A DNA stretch of 64,000 nt from Syngnathus acus (lineage: Eukaryota; Chordata; Actinopteri; Syngnathiformes; Syngnathidae): contig NC_051089.1 of NCBI RefSeq assembly GCF_901709675.1, positions 3,636,476 to 3,700,475 on the forward strand. Reading direction: 5' to 3'. The notes below the pieces were generated by a model, which did no database searches, was not told where the DNA came from, and saw only the letters and a program-made list of their open reading frames with translations. A program made the translations under genes and the position numbers. Shown here one piece after another: positions 45,981-55,710 of the stretch. How positions within the stretch are numbered: the first letter of the stretch is position 1; each line of letters opens with the position of its first letter.

Positions 45981-48200
45981 AACCAGGGGTGTTGACCTCC
46001 AGTCCTCGAAGGGCCGCGTTCCAACATGTTTTCCAAGTGACCCTCGTTAAGAGCACCTGCGTGAAAAGTTTTAGCTCCTTTCACGTTCTGCAGGAGCTAA
46101 AACTTTTGCCGCAGGTGCACTTAACGAGGGAATCACACGGACACTCCATTAGGTACACCGCCATTTTCAAGTGTACCTAATAACAGGCCACTTTATTAGG
46201 GAAATATCATGGTCAAAGGTCACAGGTGTCAAGCTCTAGTCCTCGGGGCCGCGTTCCAACATGTTTTCCAAGTGACCCTCGTTAAGCGCACCTGCGTGAA
46301 AAGTTTTAGCCACTTTCACGTTCTGCAGGAGCTAAAACTTTTGCCGCAGGTGCACTTAACGAGGGAATCACACGGACACTCCATTAGGTACACCGCCATT
46401 TTCAAGTGTACCTAATAACAGGCCACTTTATTAGGGAAGTATCATGGTCAAAGGTCACAGGTGTCAAGCTCTAGTCCCCGGGGCCGCATTCCAACATGTT
46501 TTCCAAGAGTCCCTCGTTAAGTACACCTGCGTGAAAAGTTTTAGCCACTTTCACGTTCTGCAGGAGCTAAAACTTTTCACGCAGGTGCACTTAACGAGGG
46601 AATCACACGGACACTCCATTAGGTACACCGCCATTTTCAAGTGTACCTAATAACAGGCCACTTTATTAGGGAAATATCATGGTCAAAGGTCACAGGTGTC
46701 AAGCTCTAGTCCTCGGGGCCGCGTTCCAACATGTTTTCCAAGATTCCCTCGTTAAGCGCACCTGCGTGAAAAGTTTTAGCCACTTTCACGTTCTGCAGGA
46801 GCTAAAACTTTTGCCGCAGGTGCACTTAACGAGGGAATCACACGGACACTCCATTAGGTACACCGCCATTTTCAAGTGTACCTAATAACAGGCCACTTTA
46901 TTAGGGAAATATCATGGTCAAAGGTCACAGGTGTCAAGCTCTAGTCCTCGGGGCCGCGTTCCAACATGTTTTCCAAGTGACCCTCGTTAAGCGCACCTGC
47001 GTGAAAAGTTTTAGCCACTTTCACGTTCTGCAGGAGCTAAAACTTTTGCCGCAGGTGCACTTAACGAGGGAATCACACGGACACTCCATTAGGTACACCG
47101 CCATTTTCAAGTGTACCTAATAACAGGCCACTTTATTAGGGAAGTATCATGGTCAAAGGTCACAGGTGTCAAGCTCTAGTACCCGGGGCCGCATTCCAAC
47201 ATGTTTTCCAAGAGTCCCTCGTTAAGTACACCTGCGTGAAAAGTTTTAGCCACTTTCACGTTCTGCAGGAGCTAAAACTTTTGCCGCAGGTGCACTTAAC
47301 GAGGGAATTACACGGACACTCCATTAGGTACACCGCCATTTTCAAGTGTACCTAATAGGCCACTTTATTAGGGAAATATCATGGTCAAAGGTCACAGGTG
47401 TCAAGCTCTAGTCCTCGTGGCCGCGTTCCAACATGTTTTCCAAGATCCCCTCGTTAAGTGCACCTGCGTGAAAAGTTTTTGGTCACTTTCACGTTCTGCA
47501 GGAGCTAAAACTTTTCACGCAGGTGCACTTAACGAGGGAATCACACGGACACTCCATTAGGTACACCGCCATTTTCAAGTGTACCTAATAACAGGCCACT
47601 TTATTAGGGAAATATCATGGTCAAAGGTCACAGGTGTCAAGCTCTAGTCCTCGGGGCCGCGTTCCAACATGTTTTCCAAGATTCCCTCGTTAAGTGCACC
47701 TGCGTGAAAAGTTTTAGCTATTGCAGAACGTGAAAGTGACCAAAAACTTTTCACGCAGGTGCACTTAACGAGGGAATCACACGGACACTCCATTAGGTAC
47801 ACCGCCATTTTCAAGTGTCCTAATAGGCCGTTTTATTAGGGAAATATCATGGTCAAAGGTCACAGGTGTCGAGCTCTAGTCCTCGGGGCCGCGTTCCAAC
47901 ATGTTTTCCAAGATTCCCTCGTTAATTGCACCTGCGTGAAAAGTTTTAGCTCCTTTCACGTTCTGCAGGAGCTAAAACTTTTCACGCAGGTGCACTTAAC
48001 GAGGGAATCACACGGACACTCCATTAGGTACACCGCCATTTTCAAGTGTACCTAATAACAGGCCACTTTATTAGGGAAATATCATGGTCAAAGGTCACAG
48101 GTGTCAAGCTCTAGTCCTTGGGGCCGCGTTCCAACATGTTCTCCAAGATTCCCTCGTTAAGTGCACCTGCGTGAAAAGTTTTTGTTCATTTTCACGTTGA
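45976..48200 (+). repeat. 235-bp tandem array, each unit holding a 90-bp hairpin
   Basis: Units start at ATGGTCAAAGGTCACAGGTG: 46209, 46444, 46679, 46914, 47149, 47381, 47617, 47849 and a truncated one at 48084, with a diverged partial unit before 46209. Unit length is 232-236 bp. Each has inverted arms of 35 bp starting CCCTCGTTAAG and ending CTTAACGAGGG (46276-46365 in the first), around a 20-nt loop. The 68-codon open frame found in most units is a by-product of repeat conservation, not a gene. Units 1-2-3 and 4-5-6 share variants, suggesting a three-unit higher-order period of about 705 bp. Confidence 0.95.
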
Positions 48201-48565
48201 TCCATTGGTTTGATCTGCCAATTTCAGGGTGGGGCCACCTTATGTATTTACACATAAATACTTGCATTTGTTTGCATACAAAGCGAGGTTCCAATTCTAA
48301 AAGCACATTTAGGTTTATGCTCACACCTGGGATCGAACCAGGTACCTACTGAGCAGGAGACCGAGTCACTAACCAGTCAGCTATTTCGACCTGGCAGCTA
48401 CTGGCCGTCTGCACTCTTTTGTACTAGTGATGTGCATTCCATGTATGGACTGAACCTTTAGAATCGGTTCACTCAAAAGATTTGTTCAAAAGAATTGTTA
48501 TCCAATCGTTTGCTACACTTTCTTATTTATTTATTCATTCTTTTTTTTTTTTTTTTACCTCGTGT
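48200..48565. repeat. insertion interrupting the hairpin array, with a tRNA-derived sequence on the minus strand
   Basis: The array unit stops at TTTTCACGTT and resumes as diverged unit sequence (GTGTACCTATTGAAGTGTCC) at 48566. Between them, on the minus strand, lie an A-box-like CTGACTGGTTAGTGACTCGG (48361-48380) and a perfect B box GGTTCGATCCC (48329-48339), so a tRNA or tRNA-SINE relic sits at about 48320-48396. The remainder includes GAATCGGTTCACTC words and a T run. Confidence 0.65.
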
Positions 48566-48651
48566 AGTGTACCTATTGAAGTGTCCATGAGGTGTACCAA
48601 ATCACAGGCCACTACATTAGGGAAAAATCATGGTCAAAGCTTCACGGAAAG

Positions 48652-49345
48652 TGAAAAGGAATAAAACACCAGACAAGTTTGAACATAAATGTTTATTTAA
48701 AGATAATAATAATCACGTTAAAAGTAAATTTCAAACCTGAAATCTAATGTGAAATTGCAGTAGATATATTGGATAACAATATTTAGGCGTATATATGCAT
48801 ACACGTTATTTAAAAACTACTATAGGTGTTATAAAATCAAGATTACCCAAAGAGAAGCATAATCTCCCCGTTGTTGCATAACGGCGGATCCCTTCATGCA
48901 ATAAAGTTAGCCGTTATCTTGGAGAAAACGTGCATAAAAGAAGTGGTGTTTTTTTCTTTCCTTGGCAAATCATAAATCGACATTCTGGCTTACATAGTTC
49001 ACGCCAGGAGACGCAACACGTTCACTGACTGATCCGTTGATGCACGGGAAGGCATCAAGTTCATCCATTAACTCGTTCGCGAACGAGAAAGTCAGGATTC
49101 GTTCCCTCTCTGATTCGTTCTCGCGATGAACTGGAAATGCAAATAACTCACTCACTGACTCGTTCACTCACAAATCCGTTCAGTTGGTTAATGGGAAATG
49201 CAATTCACGAATCGTTCGTGAACGGGAAGTGACGTCATTTTCTTCTTCGTTTTGTTTTACGGCGAGGTGGCACCAGCTTCAATGCGCATTACCGACATCT
49301 ACTGGTTGAAGTCGAATCGTTCACTCACGAGCCAACACTAGTCAC
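48652..49345 (-). repeat. right arm of inner inverted repeat
   Basis: The reverse complement of 44616-45292: GGAATAAAACACCAGACAAG at its inner edge, CGTATATATGCATACACG in the middle, ATTAACTCGTTCGCGAACGA and GATTCGTTC words outward, and GAGCCAACACTAG at the outer end. Confidence 0.88.
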
Positions 49346-49383
49346 GTGACATCATCTCAGTCGATTCCGCGAAGCAAGCAAAT

Positions 49384-49548
49384 ATGAGCAAGAAACAGAG
49401 ATGTTTGGAAAGTTTATTCGGAAAGGGAAAAAAGCCCAATGAGGAGACGGAAGAAAAAGAGGCTACGACTTCTAAGAAAGACCAAGCATCCTGTATTAAA
49501 AGACAAACCTTAACCACTTCAGGTGTCATTATCTCCGATTACGCCTAG
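49384..49548 (+). pseudogene. possible hAT transposase amino-terminal remnant
   Basis: A 54-codon open frame begins MSKKQRCLESLFGKGKK and continues Glu/Lys-rich before a stop. The start resembles the short basic leader of ZBED/hAT-type transposases (MS-K/R-K-R-x-L-x-x-F/L-F-x-K), and it lies just inside the outer element's right end. No BED finger, catalytic Asp or dimerisation region follows, so it is a fragment at best. Confidence 0.4.
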
Positions 49549-49826
49549 ATGGGACCGGCTCGTTTCTGAGAAACAAGCTCAGTGCTCCCACTAATTTAAC
49601 GTAATGGGGAGTTTTATTTGTATGTCGTTTATACTTGTTTTTATGCCAGTCGTATAATTTTATTTCATCGTATTTATATATTATAAATGTATTATTTATT
49701 TATATAAAGGCCGGTACGCGAAAATATTTCTGACACGTAACCGGTCCGTGGTGCAAAAAAGGTTGGGGACCACTTGTGAGCTGCTCCATAAAACCATATA
49801 TGTACCTTCCTTGCTGCTCCAGCGCG

Positions 49827-49898
49827 GGTTCCATAGTGTAGTGGTTAGTGCTCTGGACTCTCACCCCAGCGACACGAGTTCAAATCCCAGTGGTGCCC
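49827..49898 (+). pseudogene. tRNA-Gln-like pseudogene
   Basis: 72 nt that align along their length with vertebrate tRNA-Gln: GGTTCCATAGTGTAGTGGTT, CTCTGGACTCT and GAGTTCAAATC are nearly identical. The anticodon loop reads CTCTCAC, so the anticodon would be CTC (Glu). The T stem and acceptor stem carry several mispairs. It is probably inactive, either a tRNA pseudogene or a SINE head. Confidence 0.6.
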
Positions 49899-49945
49899 AA
49901 AATATTTTATAATGGAAAAATTTGCAACGCAGTTGCTCGTGTCGA

Positions 49946-50545
49946 GTTAGGATTAGAGCTAGGGTTAGGGTTAGAGCTAGGGTTAGGGTTTGAGCTAGGG
50001 TTAGAGCTAGGGTTAGGGTTAGAGCTAGGGTTAGGGTTAGGGCTAGGGTTAGGGTTTGAGCTAGGGTTAGAGCTAGGGTTAGGGTTAGGGTTAGAGCTAG
50101 GGTTAGAGCTAGGGTTAGGGTTAGAGCTAGGGTTAGAGCTAGGGTTAGGGCTAGGGTTAGGGTTAGGGTTAGAGCTAGGGTTAGGGTTAGAGCTAGGGTT
50201 AGAGCTAGGGTTAGGGTTAGAGCTAAGGTTAGGGTTTGAGCTAGGGTTAGAGCTAGGGTTAGGGTTAGAGCTAGGGTTAGGGTTAGGGCTAGGGTTAGGG
50301 TTTGAGCTAGGGTTAGAGCTAGGGTTAGGGTTAGGGTTAGAGCTAGGGTTAGAGCTAGGGTTAGGGTTAGAGCTAGGGTTAGAGCTAGGGTTAGGGCTAG
50401 GGTTAGGGTTAGGGTTAGGGTTAGAGCTAGGGTTAGGGTTAGAGCTAGGGTTAGAGCTAGGGTTAGGGTTAGAGCTAAGGTTAGGGTTGGGGCTAGGGTT
50501 TGGGCTCGGGTTAGGGCTAGGGTTGGGGCTAGAGTTAGGGCGTTT
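49946..50545 (+). repeat. telomere-like hexamer array with 246-bp higher-order repeat
   Basis: Six hundred bases of GGTTAG units mixed with GAGCTAGGGTTAG and TTTGAGCTAGGG variants, G-rich on the plus strand. A fixed order of variant units is repeated. The copy starting at 49991 recurs at 50237, offset 246 bp (41 hexamers). The second copy is slightly longer by one extra hexamer. Stop-free Leu-Gly, Leu-Thr and Asn-Pro-Ser frames here are artefacts of the period. Confidence 0.96.
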
Positions 50546-51289
50546 CTGAGACATTTGTCACGACCCCAATGTTCCTCCATCTTATTGTATGAGAAATGTT
50601 AGGACTTGCAAACGTCATATGACAAGAAATAAAAGAGACAAGCGAAGAAATAAGCCATGAAATGAAGCAATTAAAACAATCGAAAACACTCGTGAAGGGC
50701 GAAGGTGGAGACGTCCCTCGTTTGTCCCGCCTTCCCATTAGCGAACGATGGTAAATATATTGTGTAAACATGGCCTCATCATAATGGGCGAGTGCGAGAT
50801 GAATCAAAGTGAAGCAGAGAGGCATTAAACGGAGACGAGGCAAGGCGGCGGTGAATCAATGTGCTTGTCACATGGTCGGCCTCAGGGGTCCGCTGGCTTT
50901 TTTAATCTAATTAGCCGGACGCCGCCGCTTTGGCGTCGCCTGTCGGTCAAGAGCTCCCCAAGGTTACTCTCACCTTCAAAGGTCTGAGTGGAAGCATGGT
51001 TACTGTTTATTGACTGCGCCGTTACTCCTCCATCTTACTCCATGCTTGTCTTTCACCTGCAAATGCGAACATTACAATTCAATTCAGACGCAAACTGCAA
51101 TTCATCACTGGCATTAAATAAAATAGTAAATCAAAAGATGGATGTTAGTTCAGCAAAACAAAAGGGATCCAAGACAGAAAATAATTGAGAATTTGCCAAA
51201 AAAATAAAATAAAATTTAAAATCGCCAAAATCAAAGCATGCCATAATCTCAAATATATTTCAATACTGATATAATTAATCAGTGGTAAA
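50546..51289. other. intergenic, no gene seen
   Basis: Mostly unique sequence, GC-richer between 50700 and 50960, with no coding signal. Confidence 0.5.
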
Positions 51290-51620
51290 GTCAAAGTCAA
51301 AGTCAGCTTTATTGTCAATCCCTTCATATGTCAAGACACACAAAGAAACCGAAATTCCGTTTCCTCCATCCCACGGTGACGAGACATACAAGTAGGCGAC
51401 ACAAAACAAAAACAAGAAGGCACAAACCATAAATAATAAATAATAAATAATAAATAATAAGATAAATAAATAAATAAATAAATAAATATGATTAAAAAAA
51501 AGTCCACAAATGGTTGTAAAATGAAAAACGGTCCTTTTGCGGGGCCTGAATTGAGCGATTTGTAAATGGATGCTCAAGGACAGAGAGGAGTCAATGTTTG
51601 GCATCTCAGCTTGGAGATCA
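51290..51620. repeat. dispersed teleost repeat with AT-rich microsatellite core
   Basis: GTCAAAGTCAGCTTTATTGT followed by CAAGACACACAAAGAAACCG and GAAATTCCGTTTCCTCC resembles an abundant teleost repeat start (AGCTTTATTGTCAATTC...GAAATTACGTT). An (AATA)n tract fills 51424-51488. Family uncertain. Confidence 0.55.
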
Positions 51621-54570
51621 ATAGGACTGTGATGTTTGATTTTGCTCAAAGGTGCCTCTTAACGTGTCATCATCACTCACTCGGGGTGAGTGAAAGGTTA
51701 CCATTTTCAAAGCCGCTCCAAAACTTTATTTGCAAACGACGATGACAACGATTAATGACAATTAATAATTCACACGCATAACAGTGGCTTGAAGTTCAAA
51801 GCCGAAGCCTTTTTCAAAATAACTAGAGTCCAAAGGAATGCTATTTGGTATCCTCATAAAATTGTCATGTCACCAAATGGATGTCTCAGTGTTCCCATTT
51901 TCTGTCCTTTTCCATATGCGGAACACTCTGCTTTTGCCTCCATCTCGCATCCGTGCCATGCCCCCCTCGTAATAGCCGCGTGAAATAAATATGACTGTTT
52001 GTGAAATATTTAAAGGCTTTTTAGATTGTCCGTCGGCCTCACCTAGAAGCTTTATTGGCCTTCGTTGATCTTAACAAAACTTTGAAACTGCTTGTTTTTG
52101 GTGGGTTACTCTCTTGACATAAATCACTTAAAAAAAAACATTTCAAAAATTGCATTCAACTTAGCTTCACCAAATAATATATACATAATAATAAATAATA
52201 ATATTTATCTCATTTTAGAAACAATCCCACGACTTTAGTTATTGTAAACATCGATTTTTCTTCTGCCTCCTGCCCCTCCCGCTGCCACGGTTGCACCCGG
52301 CGCTAAATCTCCGGCGGCCTGTCAAACAGACGTCGGTGGCAGTGTTAACAGGGATATAAACAAACATGACATTTTAATCACATTGTCATATTGCTGATTG
52401 CTAATGCGAAACCAGGCCACGGATTTAACACCGTCACGTTCTACTCTAGCAACTGTAGCACAATGGCTCCCGTGTTAAGCCCACTGGGTTAATAATATAC
52501 ATGTGAAGAAAATGCATCTCTCGAACTTTGCCGTAGACATAAAACACATCTGTAATACTTAAGTCGAAGTCAGTTCTCATGTAAAACTGCAGGGGGAGCC
52601 CAAGAGGTCTGCTTTCATGTAGTAAGGCGCGAGAGCAAAACGGCTCTTCAAAAATGGCTGCTAATGATAGACAAGCTAAAGACTGCAGGGAAAACAGATA
52701 AAAGACGTTTATCTAAGACCATTCTTTCATTTTTCCCTCCAATAAACGACGCCCTAATTGATTGCGCGGCCGAACTAGTAATCGTCGTCGCCCCTGAAAA
52801 AGTCTATGGTTGAACGTTTGATGCTTTATCAAGATGGAGGGTGGGGGCGGGTGTTCCGAAGCTGAAAAGAATTCATTGTGTTCTCATGAAAGGCCGTCTA
52901 AATCTAGACGAACCAAATAAATGGTGAGAACGTCATATAAAGAAAAGAAAACGGCGAGCCTTTAATTGAGGGATTTTATAGAAAAGTTCCATTTGACTTT
53001 GTGTTGGTATGGGAATATTCCTTTTGTCTCAAACACTCTTTAGAATATATATTTCTTAAATGACATTCTCACCCCAAATCCAAACCTTCCTACCATTTCA
53101 ACCCTTCTCCCCAAAGATCTAACCCCACCTGACCCCAACCCCAAAATGAAAACACTAAACCCAAACCTGCAGGTCCACCCAGTCATTTTCTCCTCCGGGC
53201 TCTCTAGACATCAATCTTCTCAATGGTTATCTTTCTTTCATTCCTAATACACTCTTATCTCCACTGCATGGCTTCACTTCCTCGTTGACACCCCCTCCTC
53301 CCTCTCCCCCTCCCCACATGATCACTCGGAGGCCAGTGAGTCCGAGCCTTATGCGGCTAAGTATCTTATGATTACACAATTTCTGATGTGGACATGAAGC
53401 CTACTCGGGCTCTTTGGCTTAGCCACTTAAGATAAGAGAGACACGTGTAAAGAAGATTCACGCCTTACCTTTTCTTTCAAGCCTTCCCTTTTCAAAATGA
53501 ATCACCGCAATTTTTAAAGTCTGACGTCTCCCTGGAACGTTTTACATAGATAAAAGAATGTTGGAATAAACGGCAATTAAACTGTGGCTAACGCACCAAT
53601 GACTCTTGAAAAAAAAAAAGACTTAAATCTCCCAAGTCCTTATGGTGACATAAATAGTAAATCCTAAACCGTGCCGTCAAAAAGCTAAACTCTATCTAGC
53701 ACCATCCTTAATTTTCTAACCCTAACTCCTACTAGCCAAAACGAAGCAGGTCAAAAAAACCTTAGCGCAAGAGAGAAGGGCCTTAACCCCTGACCCCCAA
53801 ATCCACCTTCAAATCTTTCTTCCCACCTCAACTTCACTCCACTTTCTTATCGTAGCCAGTCTATGTAACAAAGGTGAGGATGCGAGTGTCACAATCAACC
53901 AAGTGCTTCTTTTCTCGTGATGGAATCTTCCAAAGGCAAGAAAATCGAGTCAAGCGTTTGAAAGAAATTTAAAAAAAAAAAAAAAAAAAAAAGATGTGAG
54001 GACAGCGAGGCGTGTCGATGCGATTTCAGCTCTCGGCACGGAAGAGCTGTTTTTTTTTTTTCTTTTCCGAAGGGGTCGTTCTGTTCTTCCCCTGCCGGTT
54101 GGGGTTTGCCTTTAAGCACTCTGACAGTGAGAAATCCACGGCGAGAGGATTGCCGGCCGTAAAGCCGGCATTAAACAGATCCATCACCTGGGCCGCATCA
54201 TCATCTTGGAGCGTCACCGCTGTCCAATCATACAGTCTGCTTTCTTCAATTTCACATGACACACAGCCACATGGCGACCATAAACGCCACACACACACAC
54301 ACACCACACAAAAACAATGACTCAGTCTTGATTGATCGTCTCCTCCTGCGACAAATATTTCCTACTGTTCTTTTCCCGTTTAGCCGAGTGATTGTAATGT
54401 TTTCTCTCAGAGGAAGGAGAAGACAAAGAGAGAGAGCTGTTTTGTTTTTGGAGTTTCAACAATTAGGACACGATTTGCCTATCCTCAAAATACCAATCAA
54501 ATCTCAATCTGTCACACTGCTCAGACTCACAAAAGCTGCAACAACTGCTGGGAACTATTTGAAGAAGCTT
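51621..54570. other. intergenic, no gene seen
   Basis: Non-coding. A C-rich stretch with CCCCAAATCC/CCCCAACCCC words lies at 53070-53165. An A run lies at 53970-53992 and a short (CA)n at 54289-54308. Confidence 0.5.
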
Positions 54571-54577
54571 TTTTAAA

Positions 54578-54717
54578 TTTAATTTAATTTAATTTAATTT
54601 AATTTAATTTAATTTAATTTAATTTAATTTAATTTAATTTAATTTAATTTAATTTTTTATTTTATTTTATTTTATTTTATTTTATTTTATTTTATTTTAT
54701 TTTATTTTATTTTATTT
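54578..54717. repeat. compound (TTTAA)n(TTTTA)n microsatellite
   Basis: About 15 TTTAA units followed directly by about 12 TTTTA units. Confidence 0.97.
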
Positions 54718-55429
54718 GCTTTCTTGGAATTCTCACCTTCTTTACATCCACCCACTCACACATGAGAATTAAAGTCAACAAATCTCTTCCATTGACTTTT
54801 GTTTCTTCTTTAAAACGTGTCCTGGTTTTTCCCTCACCGCTTGCCTGTTTCTCGTACACCCACTCGCTCAACTCGCAAAGCTTCTCTGAATAAAGAACAG
54901 AGCTCGGAAAAGAACTTGCGGGATGGTCTTGTGCTGTTTCATGTCGAACGTTATCGCAGACAGGCAGACCGATGCGGGCCATCGGCGCCGATGCATCAGC
55001 ATGCCGAGCAAGGTCAAGCGCTAACTCACACTCTCTCTCTGTCTCTCTCTCGCTCCCCTGCAGATTTGTCTGCAAAAAGTGAGATGAAATGTCAAGAGCG
55101 GAGTGACGGCCCCGGAACGCCACATTCTAATTAACTTCCTCTGGTGGAGATTTTCCCACTTCCTCTCTCTCTCTCTCTCTCCCGCTCGCTCTCTCACATA
55201 TGAATCTTTCATCTGCACCTCGGAGGAGCGAGTGCGGGCTCGTAGCAAAGGACAGAGGCATGCCTGGCAAGAGAAAGGAAAAGGTCAAAAAATAAACAGT
55301 CGGGCTGCAATTGACGGAGCTCCTCATGGGGACCGAGAAAGAGCATAAAAGCAGATAGCAGCACTCAGGACTATTTGAATACTTCATGCATGAAGCCTGT
55401 TATTTTTCAATGATGGATAAATAAATGAC
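54718..55429. other. intergenic, no gene seen
   Basis: Contains CT-rich runs at 55028-55055 and 55160-55192; no coding sequence. Confidence 0.5.
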
Positions 55430-55710
55430 ATCCATGGTACCTATAGTACGCCCCTTATCTTACATCAGTAGGGTTGCGGGTGAGCTGGAGCCAGGGGAGG
55501 CGGGGCATATCTAGGATGACTCACTCACCAACCAGACAGAGATTCATCCTCACATTGACACCTAGACACTTCACTGAAGCCAAACATGCAGCTTTTAAAA
55601 TATGCGAGGAAGCCAGAAAACCCAAGCAACCCTGGGGGAGAAGATGAAAAGTCCACACAAGAAGGCCAGAATCCGCATTCAAACCCTGAACCTCAGAACG
55701 TTGAGTTGGA
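55430..55710 (-). mobile_element. decayed L2-type LINE/SINE tail
   Basis: In order are GGGTTGCGGGTGAGCTGGAG, AGGCGGGGCATA, GATTCATCCTCACATTGACACC, GGAAGCCAGAAAACCCAAGC and CCACACAAGAAGGCCAGAAT, then CAAACCCTGAACCTCAGAA. This order matches the very common teleost repeat whose other end is the tRNA-like head seen at 37283. Family name from memory. Confidence 0.7.

Larger units (their letters stand above)
44415..49775. mobile_element. composite DNA-transposon structure with outer hAT-like ends
   Basis: The left end CAGTGGTCCCCAACC (44415-44429) and right end GGTTGGGGACCACTT (49761-49775) are inverted copies with one mismatch, of the type found on hAT/Charlie elements. Just inside the right end are CGGACCGGTT-complement words (ACCGGTCCGTGGTGCAAAAA) typical of that family. 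I could not find a clean 8-bp target duplication. Inside lies a second, larger inverted-repeat structure, so this is a nested or captured arrangement. There is no intact transposase. Confidence 0.75.

Noticed and set aside
46209-48055. Repeated 68-residue open frame beginning MVKGHRCQAL, seven or more near-identical copies
   Set aside because: It tracks the 235-bp repeat exactly, crosses the hairpin, and lacks splice or promoter context. Conservation is at the DNA-unit level, so it is not a tandem gene family.
46209-48083. CRISPR-like array
   Set aside because: Units are 235 bp with no unique spacers, each contains a long palindrome, and the DNA is vertebrate. It is a satellite-type tandem repeat.
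44407-49783. 8-bp target-site duplication of the outer hAT-like element
   Set aside because: The flanks (TAGCTAGC-like and GTGAGCTG-like) do not match well enough to call.
49848-50580. 230-residue Leu-Gly, Leu-Thr and Asn-Pro-Ser open frames
   Set aside because: They are artefacts of the hexamer-period telomere-like array.
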